DNA of 64,000 bases from Pseudoduganella guangdongensis (GCF_009857475.1 NZ_WWCJ01000012.1:101628-165627), one strand, 5' to 3'; shown: positions 1-9,132, numbered from the stretch's first letter. Numbers and translations are program-made. Notes: a model not told the origin generated them from the letters alone.

Positions 1-497
1 TCTGCCTGGCGGCCTTGTACGAAAGCTGGTCGGTGCCGTTCTCCGTGATGCTGGTGGTGCCGCTGGGCGTGATCGGCGCGGTGCTGGCGACCATGGGCGT
101 CGGTCTGGCCAACGACATTTACTTCAAGGTTGGCTTGTTGACGGTGGTGGGGCTTTCCGCCAAGAACGCGATTCTGATCGTGGAGTTCGCGAAAGAGCTG
201 CAGGACTCGGGCAAGGACCTGCGCGAAGCAACGCTGGAAGCAGTGAAGATGCGCCTGCGCCCGATCCTGATGACGTCGATCGCATTTGGACTGGGCGTGC
301 TGCCGCTGGTGATGGCCTCCGGCGCCGGTTCCGGCGCGCAGACGGCAATCGGTTTCGGCGTACTGGGCGGCATGCTCAGTGCGACTTTCCTTGGGATTTT
401 CTTTGTGCCGGTGTTCTTTGTGCTGGTGCGGGGCTGGTTTGCCGCGCCGCGCATCGATTCGACCGCACGCAATGATGCGATTACGGAAGCAATCTGA
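1..497 (+). CDS. RND efflux pump inner-membrane permease, C-terminal end (partial)
   Basis: This is the last part of an AcrB/MexB-type proton-driven multidrug exporter; the gene begins before the window and the reading frame is open from base 3. The visible segment starts LAALYESWSVPFSVMLVVPL, a hallmark of the AcrB/MexB (HAE1) family, and carries the final transmembrane helices, including the conserved GLSAKNAILIVEFAKE stretch and the RLRPILMTSIAFGLGVLPL helix. The pump sits in the inner membrane and works with a periplasmic adaptor and an outer-membrane channel. The channel gene starts 1 base after this stop, so the two are one operon. The adaptor gene would be expected upstream, outside the window. 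The substrate cannot be told from this fragment. Confidence 0.93.
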   Translation, partial: CLAALYESWSVPFSVMLVVPLGVIGAVLATMGVGLANDIYFKVGLLTVVGLSAKNAILIVEFAKELQDSGKDLREATLEAVKMRLRPILMTSIAFGLGVLPLVMASGAGSGAQTAIGFGVLGGMLSATFLGIFFVPVFFVLVRGWFAAPRIDSTARNDAITEAI

Positions 498-498
498 C

Positions 499-1905
499 AT
501 GAACAAGTCACTCATCACCCTTTCGCTGGCCGCGCTGCTGGCCGGCTGCAGCCTGGCACCAGCGTACCAGCGGCCTGAGCCTCCGGTAGCTGCCGCCTGG
601 CCACAGGGCGAGGCCTATAAGCCGGCGCGCAGCACCGAGAACCGGTCCGCGCCCGATATCGCCTGGCGCGAATTCATCGGCAACGAACAGTTGGCGCAAC
701 TGGTGCAACTGGCGCTGGACAATAACCGCGACCTGCGCATCTCGATCCTCAATATTGAGAAGGCTCGTGCCCAGTACGGCGTGGCGCGCGCCGACCAGCT
801 GCCGCACCTGAACGCCGCCGTCAGCCAGAATGCGCAGCGCGTTCCCGGCAATCTGTCGCCTGGCGGCCAGGCCACCATTTCGCGCCAGTACAACGGGGGA
901 CTGCTGCTGCCAGCGTTTGAATTGGACTTCTTCGGGCGCGTAAAGAATCTGTCGCAATCCGCGCTGCAGCAGTACCTGGCAACCGGCGAAGCACGCCGCG
1001 CCCAGCAAATCAGCCTGGTGGCCGAGATTGCCAATGCGTGGCTGGCCCTGGCCGCCGACCAGGAACGCATGCGCCTCGCCGAAGACACGCTGAAAAGCCA
1101 GCAAATCACCTATGAACTGGCAAAGCGCCGCTTTGACGCCGGCGCCACCTCTGGTCTGGACATGTACGAAGCCCAGACCAGCGCAGAAGCGGGCCGCAAT
1201 GACGTGGCGATCTTCCGCGCCCAGGTCGCCGCCGACGAGAACGCCCTGGCCCTGCTGGTGGGCGCCGCTGTACCGCGCGAACTGATGCCGCATGGTTCGC
1301 TGGAAACGGTCACCCGCCTGGCGGAGCTGCCGGCAGGCTTGCCGGCCGACGTGCTGCTGCGCCGGCCCGACGTCCTGGAAGCAGAGCGCCTTCTGCAGTC
1401 GGCGAATGCCGATATCGGCGTGGCGCGGGCCGCCTTCTTTCCGAGCATCTCGCTGACCGCTTCCGCCGGTAGCGCGGGCAAGGAGCTCTCGGGACTCTTC
1501 AAGGCGGGTAGTGGCGCCTGGAGCTTTGCACCGCAGGTGAACCTGCCGATCTTCGCCGGTGGCGCCAACCGCGCCAACCTCGATATGGCAAAGAGCGACC
1601 GCGATATCGCCGTAGCCCGCTACGAAAAATCCATCCAGTCGGCGTTCCGCGAAGTGGCCGATGCACTGGCCCTGAACGGGACGCTGGACGAGCGGCTGGC
1701 AGCGCAAGCTGCCTTGTCGACGGCAGCGCAAAAGAGCTTCCGCATCCACGAAGCGCGCTACCAGAAGGGCAGCGAGTCCTACCTGAATGCCCTGGTGTCG
1801 CAACGTGAGCTGTACGCGGCGCAGCAAAACCTGATCACGACGCGCCTGGCGAAGGCAAGCAACCAGGTGACGCTGTACCGGGTGCTGGGCGGAGGCTGGC
1901 GATAG
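499..1905 (+). CDS. OprM/NodT-family outer-membrane efflux lipoprotein
   Basis: This is the outer-membrane channel of the RND tripartite pump, 468 aa, the usual length for OprM/CusC proteins. The ATG at 499 gives a lipoprotein signal ending in the lipobox LLAGC with the acylated cysteine at residue 17, followed by SLAPAYQRPE, typical of the family. Two tandem outer-membrane efflux (TolC-like) repeats follow, with the family signatures LPAGLPADVLLRRPDV (about residues 275-290) and ARAAFFPSISLTASAG in the second half. A longer in-frame start at 379 lies inside the pump gene and is not credible. It lies 1 base after the pump gene and is surely co-transcribed. The divergent choice between OprM, TtgC and AdeK naming cannot be settled, so no symbol is given. 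Confidence 0.95.
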   Translation: MNKSLITLSLAALLAGCSLAPAYQRPEPPVAAAWPQGEAYKPARSTENRSAPDIAWREFIGNEQLAQLVQLALDNNRDLRISILNIEKARAQYGVARADQLPHLNAAVSQNAQRVPGNLSPGGQATISRQYNGGLLLPAFELDFFGRVKNLSQSALQQYLATGEARRAQQISLVAEIANAWLALAADQERMRLAEDTLKSQQITYELAKRRFDAGATSGLDMYEAQTSAEAGRNDVAIFRAQVAADENALALLVGAAVPRELMPHGSLETVTRLAELPAGLPADVLLRRPDVLEAERLLQSANADIGVARAAFFPSISLTASAGSAGKELSGLFKAGSGAWSFAPQVNLPIFAGGANRANLDMAKSDRDIAVARYEKSIQSAFREVADALALNGTLDERLAAQAALSTAAQKSFRIHEARYQKGSESYLNALVSQRELYAAQQNLITTRLAKASNQVTLYRVLGGGWR

Positions 1906-1911
1906 GGTGGT

Positions 1912-4167
1912 TCAAAATGGCACCTCCAGCCTGATGCCAACCGTGCGCGGTCGGTTGATCGCCACGCGCCGCGTGTTGGGCAAGTCCGCCGAGATCGCGA
2001 CTGGCAAGCCGGTCTGGCCAATCTTGTCCAGCAAGTTCTCGGCAAAGAAGGTGGCGCGCCAGGGCGGCGTTTTACCCTCCGGCTGCCAGCCGAACTGGAA
2101 GTTCACTTCCGCAAAGCCGCCGCGCCGGTAGAACGGGCTGCTGCGGTCGTACAAGGAATTGGCGCTGCCGGTGTAATTGGCACCGAGCCGGCCAAAACCG
2201 CTATACGCGCCGCCCCAGCGCCAGTTGTACTCCACCGCCGCAGCGCCGCTCCAGCGCGGCACGTCCAGCAGCCGGTCGCCCTTTATGGCGCCGGTTCCTG
2301 GCACGTCGTTCTTCAGCGTGGCGCTGGTAAGGCCCGCATTCAGGCGCAGCGTCAGGCCAGGGGAGGGCTGGTAGCTCGCTTCCAGCTCCGCCCCTTTGCT
2401 GCGCGCCGAGCCAAAGTTGGCGGTGATATTAAAGCCGCACTGCAGCACGATCTGCTGCTGGACCTTGTTCCAGTCGATGCTGTACACGGAGGCGTTCAAC
2501 GTCAGGCGCCGCGCCAGCCATTGCGACTTGATGCCGGCCTCGTAGTTCCAAAGCGTGTCTGCCGCAAACTTGCGCAAGGCGTCGTCGCTCAGGCCCAGGC
2601 CGGCAACCTCGTTGGCACATAGCGCCGCCGGCGCCGGGTTGTTGGGCCCACCCTGGCGGTAGCCCTTGGACGCCGTCGCATACAGCATGAGGTCCTGGTT
2701 GGCCTGCCATGAAAGGTTGAAGCGCGGCGTATAGCCGCTGTCGCTGGAATCACCCAACACTGCGGAAGGCCCGCCATTGAACAGTCCATCCCCTTGCTGG
2801 GCGAAGCCCTGGCGGATACGGAAAGCCCGGAGCCCGGCCCGCGCCGTCCACCCTGGCGAGAGCTGATACGAGGCTTCGCCAAACAGGGCGGTTTCCCGCA
2901 CCGTCGCCTGCCGGCCGCCGGTAAAGAAACTGTCGAAATTCGTGCCGAAACGCTGGTTGTAGCCTGCCGTAACCGGAATTTCAGACGCCAGAGGCGCATC
3001 CACGTGCCGATAAAACGCGCCGCCAATCAACTGCAACGGCCCCTTGAAGTCAGATAGCAGCCGCACTTCCTGCGTGATCTCGCGGTTGATGTATTCCCCG
3101 CGCATGAGTACCGGATAGACCGATGTCTGCGGCGCCGGCGAAAGGAAGAAGTACAGCACCTTCGATGCATCCTCCGTGACCGACACGCGCCGGTCGTAAT
3201 ACGACGTGGACGAAACCAGCTCAAAGTTGCCGAGACTCTTGTTGACCGTCAGGTTGCCGAGCGCAGACTTTTGCACGCTCGGCTCTGGCAGGAGCCGCGT
3301 CTGGAGTAGGGCATTGAAACTGCCCGGCGGCACATCCACCTGGAACGGAGCGCCCAACCGCATGTGCTGATAGTAAAGGGAGCCGTTCACCGCCAGCCCA
3401 TCGCCCAGGTTAAGGCGCAGGCTCACGCGCAGGCCCCTGGTGGTCTCGGTATTTCCATTCCTTTCCTGCCGCCCGCCCGGCCCCACCGCCAGGATGTCGT
3501 CCGGCGCAATCGGATAGCGGTCAATATAGCCAGCCGCATGCCGCAGGAACAGGCCAAGCCGCAAGGCCGCATTGGCGCCGTCGCCTAGCGGCACGTTCAG
3601 CATGGCGTTGCCTTCCTTATTCCAGCCGCCGCCCGTGGTATGTGACAGGCTGGCGTTTGCGCGTCCGCTGAACTGGCGCAGGTCCGGAAGTGAACTGACG
3701 TATTTAATGGTGCCGCCCATGGAACTGGAGCCGTACAAGGTACCTTGCGGTCCGCGTAGCACCTCGACTCGCGCGATATCGAAAAGGCCAGGATCGATCA
3801 AACCGCGCAAAGATAACAGCGAAGCGTTGCTCGACGCCGTGATTGGGGTGTCGTCCAGGTAGTAGCCAACCGTTCCCGCCGTACCGGCGACAGATGAAAC
3901 GCCGCGCACGATCAGGATGTTCTGCCCCGGACCCGAGGACACAACAGCCAGCCCCGGCGTCTCGCGCGCCAGGTCGGCCAGGCGTTCAATCCCCATGCGT
4001 TCCAGGTCTCGCTGCTCCAGCGCGGTCACGCTCAGGGGAACGCTTTGCAGTGCTTCGGCGCGCTTCTGCGCCGTCACATGCACCTGTTCCAATGGCGCTT
4101 CCTGCGCCGATGCAACCTCACTTGAGGCTGCAGCCAGGGCGAACGTAAGCAATGAGGCAGGGCGCAT
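1912..4167 (-). CDS. TonB-dependent outer-membrane receptor
   Basis: This 751-aa protein is a ligand-gated beta-barrel importer energised by TonB. The ATG at 4167 yields a signal peptide ending about ASAQ and is preceded by a GGGAGAG ribosome-binding site; an upstream extension is not needed. Next come a plug domain (about 40-170, with VHVTAQKR, RGVSS, DDTPIT and VEVLRGPQGTLYGSSSMGG) and a long barrel ending in a terminal aromatic (VPF). The plug resembles receptors of the Caulobacter/Sphingomonas type that take up varied small molecules rather than classical ferric-siderophore receptors, and no Fur box is seen. It begins 19 bases after a periplasmic solute-binding gene on the same strand, so the pair probably handles one ligand. 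The ligand is unknown. Confidence 0.9.
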   Translation of the reverse strand: MRPASLLTFALAAASSEVASAQEAPLEQVHVTAQKRAEALQSVPLSVTALEQRDLERMGIERLADLARETPGLAVVSSGPGQNILIVRGVSSVAGTAGTVGYYLDDTPITASSNASLLSLRGLIDPGLFDIARVEVLRGPQGTLYGSSSMGGTIKYVSSLPDLRQFSGRANASLSHTTGGGWNKEGNAMLNVPLGDGANAALRLGLFLRHAAGYIDRYPIAPDDILAVGPGGRQERNGNTETTRGLRVSLRLNLGDGLAVNGSLYYQHMRLGAPFQVDVPPGSFNALLQTRLLPEPSVQKSALGNLTVNKSLGNFELVSSTSYYDRRVSVTEDASKVLYFFLSPAPQTSVYPVLMRGEYINREITQEVRLLSDFKGPLQLIGGAFYRHVDAPLASEIPVTAGYNQRFGTNFDSFFTGGRQATVRETALFGEASYQLSPGWTARAGLRAFRIRQGFAQQGDGLFNGGPSAVLGDSSDSGYTPRFNLSWQANQDLMLYATASKGYRQGGPNNPAPAALCANEVAGLGLSDDALRKFAADTLWNYEAGIKSQWLARRLTLNASVYSIDWNKVQQQIVLQCGFNITANFGSARSKGAELEASYQPSPGLTLRLNAGLTSATLKNDVPGTGAIKGDRLLDVPRWSGAAAVEYNWRWGGAYSGFGRLGANYTGSANSLYDRSSPFYRRGGFAEVNFQFGWQPEGKTPPWRATFFAENLLDKIGQTGLPVAISADLPNTRRVAINRPRTVGIRLEVPF

Positions 4168-4186
4168 GACGGCTCTCCCGGAGGCG

Positions 4187-5011
4187 CTACTGTTGTTTGC
4201 GTTTGTTATGGTTCTGCTGTGCCGCTGCGACCAGGGCCTTGCGTGTCTCACCAACTATGCGTGCCAGTTGCCCACTGTCGCTGATCTGCTTATAGCCTTG
4301 GTCGAAGCGCTCCAACAGCTCCGCCGCATTCGGCAGGTCGCGCCGCAGCACCAGATAGGTGGGAATCAGCGCAATCGGCCGCGCCTGAAAAGCAATCTGC
4401 GCCTGCTCGGCCGGCTTCAGTGACTGCAGGAGCAGCATCTGTCCGGCTTCCTCCTCCATCGGGAAGAGGTCGATCCGCCCCAGCAGCAGCTTGCGCATAT
4501 TATTCTGGTCGCTGGCCGCCTCCTGCACCTTTAGCTTGCGCTGTGCCTGCAAAAGCGAAAAATCATCCGAATAGTGATTGCCCAAGGTGGTGCCGATCTG
4601 GTAGCGTCCAAGATCCGCCAGGTTCTCCCAGGGTATCTCCATATCGCGCCGATGGAAAAACACCATGCGGAAAGTGAAAATGGATGATTTGGAATAATGC
4701 AGCTTGCGGTCGCGTTCGGGAGAATGCGCCCAGCCATAGGCGCCGTCATACAAGCCGACCATGACGCCGGTGATTACCCGGTTGTTGCTCGACAGCGATT
4801 CGATCTCCACCTCCACATTGGCAGCCTTGAACGCCTCGCGCACGATGCGGGTCAGCAGGCCGCCATAGGGCAGCGACTGGCTCATGAAAGGAGGGTACTC
4901 GTGCGCGGTCAGTTTTATCTTGAGGGGCGAATCCGTCTCACCGGCGCGGACGCTCGTCGCTACGGCCAATGCAGCAAGCAGCACCAGCAAACGCCCGAAA
5001 AGCATACGCAT
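4187..5011 (-). CDS. Periplasmic amino-acid-type solute-binding protein (SBP_bac_3)
   Basis: This is a 274-aa secreted protein with a signal peptide (LLVLLAALAVATSVRAG) and the extracellular solute-binding family 3 fold: EYPPFMSQSLPYGGLLTRIV at the start, YDGAYGWAHSPERDRKLHYS in the middle, and a second lobe with TLGNHYSDDF and RIDLFPMEEEAGQ. No transporter membrane genes are adjacent; the downstream gene is a TonB receptor, so it could hand over a ligand or sense it. Three starts are in frame: TTG at 5020, ATG at 5011 and ATG at 5005. None has a strong ribosome-binding site; 5011 is chosen. Many Burkholderiales carry such orphan family 3 proteins with no transport partner; the ligand is unknown. 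Confidence 0.85.
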   Translation of the reverse strand: MRMLFGRLLVLLAALAVATSVRAGETDSPLKIKLTAHEYPPFMSQSLPYGGLLTRIVREAFKAANVEVEIESLSSNNRVITGVMVGLYDGAYGWAHSPERDRKLHYSKSSIFTFRMVFFHRRDMEIPWENLADLGRYQIGTTLGNHYSDDFSLLQAQRKLKVQEAASDQNNMRKLLLGRIDLFPMEEEAGQMLLLQSLKPAEQAQIAFQARPIALIPTYLVLRRDLPNAAELLERFDQGYKQISDSGQLARIVGETRKALVAAAQQNHNKRKQQ

Positions 5012-5146
5012 AGGTACCAACCGGAAAGGGAGATTTTCTTCATAGTATGACCAAATACCCCTCCCGGCAACAAGCTTTGCTGCGCGGCCCTAAAGCACGG
5101 ATAATAGCGGCCAGATCAATTTTTAAGCATTTATTGGAATACTTGT

Positions 5147-7351
5147 ATGGAAATTAAAGTCAACTTCCTCGACAAGCTTCGCCTGGAAGCCAAGTTCGAC
5201 GACTTCACGGTGATTGCCGACCAGCCAATCCGCTATAAGGGTGATGGCTCGGCGCCCGGCCCGTTCGATTATTTCTTGGCATCTTCCGCCCTGTGCGCAG
5301 CCTATTTCGTGAAGTTGTATTGCAATACTCGCAATATTCCAACCGAAAATATCCGCCTGTCGCAGAACAATATTGTCGATCCAGAAAACCGCTATAAGCA
5401 GATTTTCAAGATCCAGGTCGAACTGCCAGAAGATATTTCCGAAAAGGACCGCCAGGGCATTCTGCGCTCGATCGAACGCTGCACGGTGAAAAAAGTGGTG
5501 CAGGATGGCCCCGACTTCATCATTGAAGAAGTGGAAAACCTGGACGCCGACGCACAGGCCCTGTTGACCCTGAACCCGGACCCGCAAGCCGCGACCTACA
5601 TTCCCGGCAAAGACCTGCCGCTGGAACAGACCATCGCCAATATGTCGGGCGTGCTGGCCGACCTGGGCATCAAGATCGAGATCGCCTCGTGGCGCAATAT
5701 CGTTCCGAACGTCTGGTCGCTGCATATCCGCGACGCGCACTCGCCAATGTGCTTCACCAACGGTAAGGGCGCGACCAAGGAAAGCGCGCTCGCGTCCGCA
5801 CTGGGCGAATACATCGAACGCATCAACTGCAACCACTTTTACGCCGGCGAATACTGGGGCGAGGGAATCGCCAACGCGCCGTTCGTGCACTATCCGGACG
5901 AGCGCTGGTTCAAGCCCGGCAAGAAGGGCGCGCTGCCGAAGGAAATCCTCGATGATTACAGCCGCGCGGTTTACGACCCGGATGGCGAACTGCGTGGCTC
6001 GCACCTGATCGACACCAACTCCGGCAATGCAGAGCGCGGCATCTGCTCGCTGCCGTTCGTGCGCCAGTCTGACGGCGAAACCGTGTATTTCCCTTCCAAC
6101 CTGGTCGAGAACCTGTTCGTCAGCAACGGCATGAGCGCCGGCAATACGCTGGCCGAAGCGCAGGTGCAGTGCCTGTCCGAGATCTTTGAAAGGGCGGTCA
6201 AACGCGAGATCCTGGAGAACGAATATGCACTGCCGGACGTGCCTCAGGAAGTGATCGACAAGTACCCTGGCATCGTGGCCGGCATCAAAGGCCTGGAAGA
6301 GCAGGGCTTCCCGGTACTGGTGAAAGACGCATCGCTGGGCGGTAAGTACCCGCTGATGTGCGTGACCCTGATGAACCCTCGCACCGGCGGCGTATTCGCT
6401 TCGTTTGGCGCCCACCCAAGCTTTGAAGTCGCACTGGAGCGCAGCCTGACCGAACTGCTGCAAGGCCGCAGTTTCGAAGGTCTGAACGACCTGCCGCCAC
6501 CGACCTTCACCAGCAACGCCGTAACGGAGCCATACAACTTCGTCGAACACTTTATCGATTCCAGCGGCATCGTCTCGTGGCGCTTCTTCAGTGCCAAGTC
6601 CAACTTCGAATTTGTCGAATGGGACTTCTCCGGCCAGGGTGAAAACTCGAATGTGCAGGAAGCGGAAGCGTTGTTCGGCATCCTCAAAGAGCTGGGCAAG
6701 GAATCGTACATGGCCGTCTACAACGACCTGGGCGCGACCGCATGCCGCATCCTGGTACCCGGCTACTCCGAGATCTACCCGGTTGAAGACCTGATCTGGG
6801 ACAACACCAATAAGGCTTTGCTGTTCCGCGAAGATATCCTGAACCTGCACACCCTGGACGACGACCGTCTGGACGACCTGCTGGAACGCCTGGAGAACAG
6901 TGAGCTGGACGAATACGGCGATATCGCAACCTTGATCGGCATCGAGTTCGACGAGAATACGGTATGGGGCCAATTGACGGTGCTCGAACTGCGCCTGTTG
7001 ATCAACCTGGCGCTGAACGAGTACGAAGCAGCCCACGAACTGATCGGCGCCTTCCTGCAGTACAACGACAACACCGTTGAACGGCGCCTGTTCTACCAGG
7101 CACTGGATGCCGTGCTGTCGGTGGCGCTGGATGGCGAGCTGGAGATCGAAGACTTTGAAGTCAGCTTCCGCCGCATGTTCGGCAATGAGCGCATGGATGC
7201 CGCGCTGGGTTCGGTCAATGGCAGCGTGCGCTTCTACGGCTTGACGCCAACCAGCCTGAAGCTGGAAGGACTGGATCGCCACCACCGCAAAATCGACAGC
7301 TACCGCAAACTGCACGCGGCGCGCGCAAAAGCGGCTGCCGCTCGAAGCTGA
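5147..7351 (+). CDS. ycaO: OsmC domain / YcaO domain fusion protein
   Basis: This 734-aa protein joins an OsmC-like domain (about 1-145) to a full YcaO domain (about 155-580) and an alpha-helical TPR-like tail (about 590-715). The OsmC part keeps two candidate peroxidatic cysteines, C50 (in SSALCAAY) and C112 (in IERCTVKK). The YcaO part shows the ATP-binding glutamate helix (LGEYIERINC near residue 220) and SEIFERAVKRE. YcaO proteins use ATP to activate amide backbones; E. coli YcaO is linked to RimO-dependent methylthiolation of ribosomal protein S12, and stand-alone OsmC proteins reduce organic hydroperoxides. The fused form is a known family in proteobacteria. It is monocistronic, and no azoline substrate or dehydrogenase is next to it, which favours a housekeeping role over peptide antibiotic synthesis. 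Confidence 0.95.
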   Translation: MEIKVNFLDKLRLEAKFDDFTVIADQPIRYKGDGSAPGPFDYFLASSALCAAYFVKLYCNTRNIPTENIRLSQNNIVDPENRYKQIFKIQVELPEDISEKDRQGILRSIERCTVKKVVQDGPDFIIEEVENLDADAQALLTLNPDPQAATYIPGKDLPLEQTIANMSGVLADLGIKIEIASWRNIVPNVWSLHIRDAHSPMCFTNGKGATKESALASALGEYIERINCNHFYAGEYWGEGIANAPFVHYPDERWFKPGKKGALPKEILDDYSRAVYDPDGELRGSHLIDTNSGNAERGICSLPFVRQSDGETVYFPSNLVENLFVSNGMSAGNTLAEAQVQCLSEIFERAVKREILENEYALPDVPQEVIDKYPGIVAGIKGLEEQGFPVLVKDASLGGKYPLMCVTLMNPRTGGVFASFGAHPSFEVALERSLTELLQGRSFEGLNDLPPPTFTSNAVTEPYNFVEHFIDSSGIVSWRFFSAKSNFEFVEWDFSGQGENSNVQEAEALFGILKELGKESYMAVYNDLGATACRILVPGYSEIYPVEDLIWDNTNKALLFREDILNLHTLDDDRLDDLLERLENSELDEYGDIATLIGIEFDENTVWGQLTVLELRLLINLALNEYEAAHELIGAFLQYNDNTVERRLFYQALDAVLSVALDGELEIEDFEVSFRRMFGNERMDAALGSVNGSVRFYGLTPTSLKLEGLDRHHRKIDSYRKLHAARAKAAAARS

Positions 7352-7360
7352 TGCTCTGTA

Positions 7361-7388
7361 GGCCGGGCCCGCCGCTGCGGCCCCGGCC
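7361..7388. terminator. GC-rich hairpin between convergent genes
   Basis: A strong inverted repeat (7361-7367 with 7382-7388, plus an inner CCGC/GCGG stem at 7369-7372 and 7377-7380) lies 10 bases after the OsmC-YcaO stop and just before the stop of the convergent gene. No T-run follows on either strand, so its terminator role is inferred from position only. Confidence 0.4.
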
Positions 7389-7394
7389 GATCAA

Positions 7395-8333
7395 TCAGAT
7401 AGTCTGGAAGTTCCAGAGGCTGGACTCCAGGCTGTCGGCATTGACTTCTTTCGCAAGGATCTTGGTGCTATTGCCCGCGTGGTTATTCTCGCGCACCATG
7501 GCCGCAGTGTCGGTGACGTAAATGCTGAACCGGCCGCTTGCATCACGCGCGACTTTAAACGTCTGCCCCGTGCTCCTAAAGGCCGACGACGTTATCGGGA
7601 ATCCATCGAGTCGATCTTTGGCCGGATTGAAATCGAATGTCGCATAGGTATTGAGCTTGGTGTTGCGCAGTTTGAAAAGGTCGTGGCCATCCTTGTCGGT
7701 GCCAGCCGGCATTAGATGCCAGGTCCTGGCGGGCGCATCACTGTTCCAGATTTGAATGCGTGAGCCATCGTTCTTGGAACTGTCCTCAACTTCCCAGTAC
7801 TGGCCTTTATCCGTCGGGACCACGATGTGTATGTCGCGCTCCAGGATTGTGGTGATATCTGCTTTACGTACAAATACTGGCTTCCCAGGCTGGGGCGTCG
7901 GCTTTGGCTCGGGAACGGTGTTGTAGATCTCAAAACGGCCACCGCCTAAAAACAGGTCGAGCCCGACGCCGCCGCCGTTGAACCACAGAACCGGCTGCGC
8001 ATGTTCGTCGTAGCCGACGAAGTTTGTGTAGGCAGGACCAAGTGCGACAGTGAAAAGCGAGCAGCTACCCGTATACCCGCGCTTGTTGATGCGCTTAGCG
8101 ATGGTCAACTTACCGCCGACAATCTCAATCCCCGCGACCAGCCCACCGATCAGGCCATGCACGTAATAGGTGGCCTTATCTAGACCCGTGTAAATTGAGT
8201 ACAAGCCGCCACCAGCTTCGAGGGCGGCGAACGCCGCTCCCATTGACACGTAATCGTCGGGCGCAGATGACATCAAGGCTTCAACCCGATTCACTTCAGC
8301 GCTTACTTTCGCTACATGATTTTGCAAACTCAT
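7395..8333 (-). CDS. Two-domain protein: glycine-rich beta domain plus ricin-B-like lectin domain
   Basis: This 312-aa protein has no signal peptide. Residues 1-35 are helical. Residues about 38-135 form a glycine-rich, beta-strand-rich domain (GGGLYSIYTGLD, LIGGLVAGIEIVGGKLTI, GGGVGLDLFLGGGRFEIY). A proline linker (PEPKPTPQPGKP) follows, then a C-terminal region (about 155-312) with spaced W/Y/F motifs such as QYWEVEDSSKNDGSRIQIW, TWHLMPAG and LWNFQTI. These resemble ricin-type beta-trefoil carbohydrate-binding repeats. The N-terminal beta domain may be a small barrel, but I cannot assign a family. It lies alone in a low-GC accessory stretch. A lectin-like adhesin or effector is possible, but function is unproven. 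Confidence 0.7.
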   Translation of the reverse strand: MSLQNHVAKVSAEVNRVEALMSSAPDDYVSMGAAFAALEAGGGLYSIYTGLDKATYYVHGLIGGLVAGIEIVGGKLTIAKRINKRGYTGSCSLFTVALGPAYTNFVGYDEHAQPVLWFNGGGVGLDLFLGGGRFEIYNTVPEPKPTPQPGKPVFVRKADITTILERDIHIVVPTDKGQYWEVEDSSKNDGSRIQIWNSDAPARTWHLMPAGTDKDGHDLFKLRNTKLNTYATFDFNPAKDRLDGFPITSSAFRSTGQTFKVARDASGRFSIYVTDTAAMVRENNHAGNSTKILAKEVNADSLESSLWNFQTI

Positions 8334-8697
8334 CTCCTCACTCCTTTGGTTAGGTAATGCAGTGGACGATCGCGGCGCACGTACGAATGCTGGAGTCTAG
8401 GAATAGAATGCAAGATTAGCAAGTTAGCAAATGGAAGCGTTGCGTAAGCATCAAGCGCGCGATGGCAAACAACCAAGGCTGCCAAGGGTGCAGGTGAGGG
8501 TGGTTTCGAGCGGTGTGTGAGGTTCGGCCCCGAGCAGGACGCACAACTGCTGGCTCTCCATCCTGACCGCGCATCGGCGCGCGCTGGATTGCGCGGCGTA
8601 AAGCAAAAACGCCGGCCAGCACGGCTCACCGTTTCCGCTCTCGTGTCACAGCCATCAGGCCATCCAACTTTGTTACCGCTGTAGGCGATCTGAGCCG
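8334..8697. other. Intergenic region without a convincing gene
   Basis: This is 364 bases between two minus-strand genes. The open frames here (for example 8330-8707 on the minus strand) have arginine/proline/serine-rich, domain-free translations and no ribosome-binding site. The part next to 8333 is AT-richer (8385-8440) and likely holds the promoter of the lectin-like gene. A weak GCCG/CGGC hairpin followed by five T's on the minus strand (near 8606-8628) may end the upstream gene. Confidence 0.4.
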
Positions 8698-9132
8698 CTA
8701 CTTCCAATATTCAGTAATCTTCGAAATCTTTTCACCCTTGAATTCGAACACGGCGAGATGGTTTTTTCCGGTTTTGGTTTCACGCCGGACCACAGCGGCA
8801 GCATTCAAGCCGGGAATTACACTCACCAGCTGGTAGCGAGGCTCCGCAAGTTGGTACCGTCCTGCCTTAAGATTGCGCACCGAATTGCCGTACAGGAGCT
8901 CTCGGGTGTAGGTGCCGCCGTATACCTCATGAACATATACAAAATCATCTGTGTACATGGCAAAGATCGCGTCAACATCCTCGACTTTGGAACCATTCAT
9001 CATCATGCGGTTCGATGCTTCAGTTGCAGAGCCGACTAAGGACTTGATCTTCTCTTCAGGCAGGCTGGCGACATCGTTCGCCAGGCTGGCGGTGGACAGC
9101 AGTAAGCCAAACACGAGTGCAGCAAGTTTCAT
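8698..9132 (-). CDS. Secreted NTF2-like (SnoaL-type) domain protein
   Basis: This 144-aa protein starts at ATG 9132 with a clear signal peptide (MKLAALVFGLLLSTASLAND). The rest looks like an NTF2/SnoaL cone-shaped fold: a helix with EASNRMM, then DVDAIFAMYTDDFVYVHEVYGG, where the acidic/aromatic pattern is typical. Beta strands follow, ending VFEFKGEKISKITEYWK, the usual final strand of SnoaL-like proteins. Such periplasmic members bind small ligands or are enzymes, but no catalytic set can be read here. It is isolated, with a 5' region of low GC. Function is unknown. Confidence 0.8.
   Translation of the reverse strand: MKLAALVFGLLLSTASLANDVASLPEEKIKSLVGSATEASNRMMMNGSKVEDVDAIFAMYTDDFVYVHEVYGGTYTRELLYGNSVRNLKAGRYQLAEPRYQLVSVIPGLNAAAVVRRETKTGKNHLAVFEFKGEKISKITEYWK

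Noticed and set aside
5123..7315. A 730-codon open frame on the minus strand opposite the OsmC-YcaO gene
   Set aside because: It mirrors a well-recognised protein, its translation is rich in Q/V/F repeats of reverse codon bias, and it has no start or domain.
8330..8707. A 125-codon minus-strand ORF between the lectin-like and NTF2-like genes
   Set aside because: No ribosome-binding site, no family, Pro/Arg/Ser composition typical of a non-coding GC-rich frame, and it overlaps both neighbours' ends.
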